Positions 6,260-6,410 of a DNA stretch of 6,410 bases are shown in pieces. The notes under the pieces are model-generated. The model was given only the letters and a program-made list of their open reading frames with translations. It did no database searches and was not told the origin of the DNA. Each line of letters begins with the position of its first letter. The stretch's first letter is position 1. Made by a program: the position numbers and the translations under genes. The DNA lies in the NCBI GenBank assembly GCA_937900695.1, contig CALCFD010000040.1:1-6410 (forward strand), in the 5' to 3' direction. The DNA is from an uncultured Eubacterium sp. (GTDB lineage Bacteria > Bacillota > Clostridia > Peptostreptococcales > Anaerovoracaceae).

Positions 6260-6410
6260 CGCTGTATCGTATAGAGTTCCACCATACTGTTTGAGATAGG
6301 TGTACCCGTTGCGAACACGGTTCCTCGCCCTCCGGTAATCTCGTCAAGGTAACGGCACTTCATAAAGAGGTCGGAAGATTTCTGTGCTTCCGTCTGTGCG
6401 ATACCGCCCA
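6256..6410 (-). pseudogene. Fragment of an ICE SNF2-type helicase/methylase
   Basis: The minus strand from the right edge encodes about 50 residues: GGIAQTEAQKSSDLFMKCRY, then LDEITGGRGTVFATGTPISN and SMVELYTIQR, then TAA (6258-6256). The block FATGTPISNSM is helicase motif III as found in the very large SNF2-like helicase/adenine-methylase proteins of Firmicutes and Bacteroidota conjugative elements, where it is normally followed by more helicase sequence (ELYTMQRYLQ...). Here homology ends at the Arg just before the stop, where the brxL-like frame takes over. These bases are clearly GC-richer than the brxL remnant and desulfurase. The 5' part lies beyond the window; the remaining 3' part is absent. 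It is a disrupted mobile-element gene, not a working enzyme as it stands. Confidence 0.78.

Noticed and set aside
1..6410. CRISPR array, tRNA or rRNA genes
   Set aside because: I saw no spaced direct repeats and no cloverleaf or rRNA-like segment on either strand.

Overview
The window looks like a low-GC, probably anaerobic, Gram-positive bacterium (Bacillota). Shine-Dalgarno sites are strong, there is a clean sigma-A-type promoter, intrinsic terminators end in T-tracts, and the best-matching families (two-module U32 protein, Firmicutes-type ABC-F, ICE helicase) are common there. I cannot name a genus. Every gene I can support reads on the minus strand, so the window is transcribed from right to left.

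Right to left, the layout is as follows. (1) 6410-6256: a broken piece of the very large SNF2-type helicase/methylase carried by Firmicutes conjugative elements, ending at a stop codon that appears to be created by a recombination junction. (2) About 6259-5918: the C-terminal remnant of a BrxL-like (BREX, Lon-related) protein. (3) 5916-5719: an intact 65-residue cysteine-rich protein. (4) 5710-4586: an intact IscS/NifS-type cysteine desulfurase. The last three are packed tightly with coupled starts and look like the 3' end of an AT-rich defence operon whose front has been lost. (5) 4590-4525: a short C-terminal tail of an unrecognised gene, followed by an intrinsic terminator; I read this as the boundary back to resident sequence. 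(6) 4481-4453: a sigma-A-like promoter with a palindromic spacer, driving a two-gene operon. (7) 4405-2162: a U32-family protein of the RlhA/TrhP hydroxylase type. (8) 2143-326: an ABC-F ATPase, followed by a strong terminator at 310-264. (9) 263-1: no supportable gene, and a sharply GC-rich block at about 61-170 that does not match the rest.

Functionally there are two units. The U32/ABC-F operon probably serves translation: RNA hydroxylation and a ribosome-binding ATPase. The desulfurase unit generates a protein-bound persulfide. Its neighbours (a BrxL remnant and a small Cys protein) suggest that it supplied sulfur to a phosphorothioation-linked defence system such as type 4 BREX or a Dnd/Ssp relative; this is inference, because the sulfur-accepting enzyme is not in the window. 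The right part shows at least one rearrangement (helicase to brxL).
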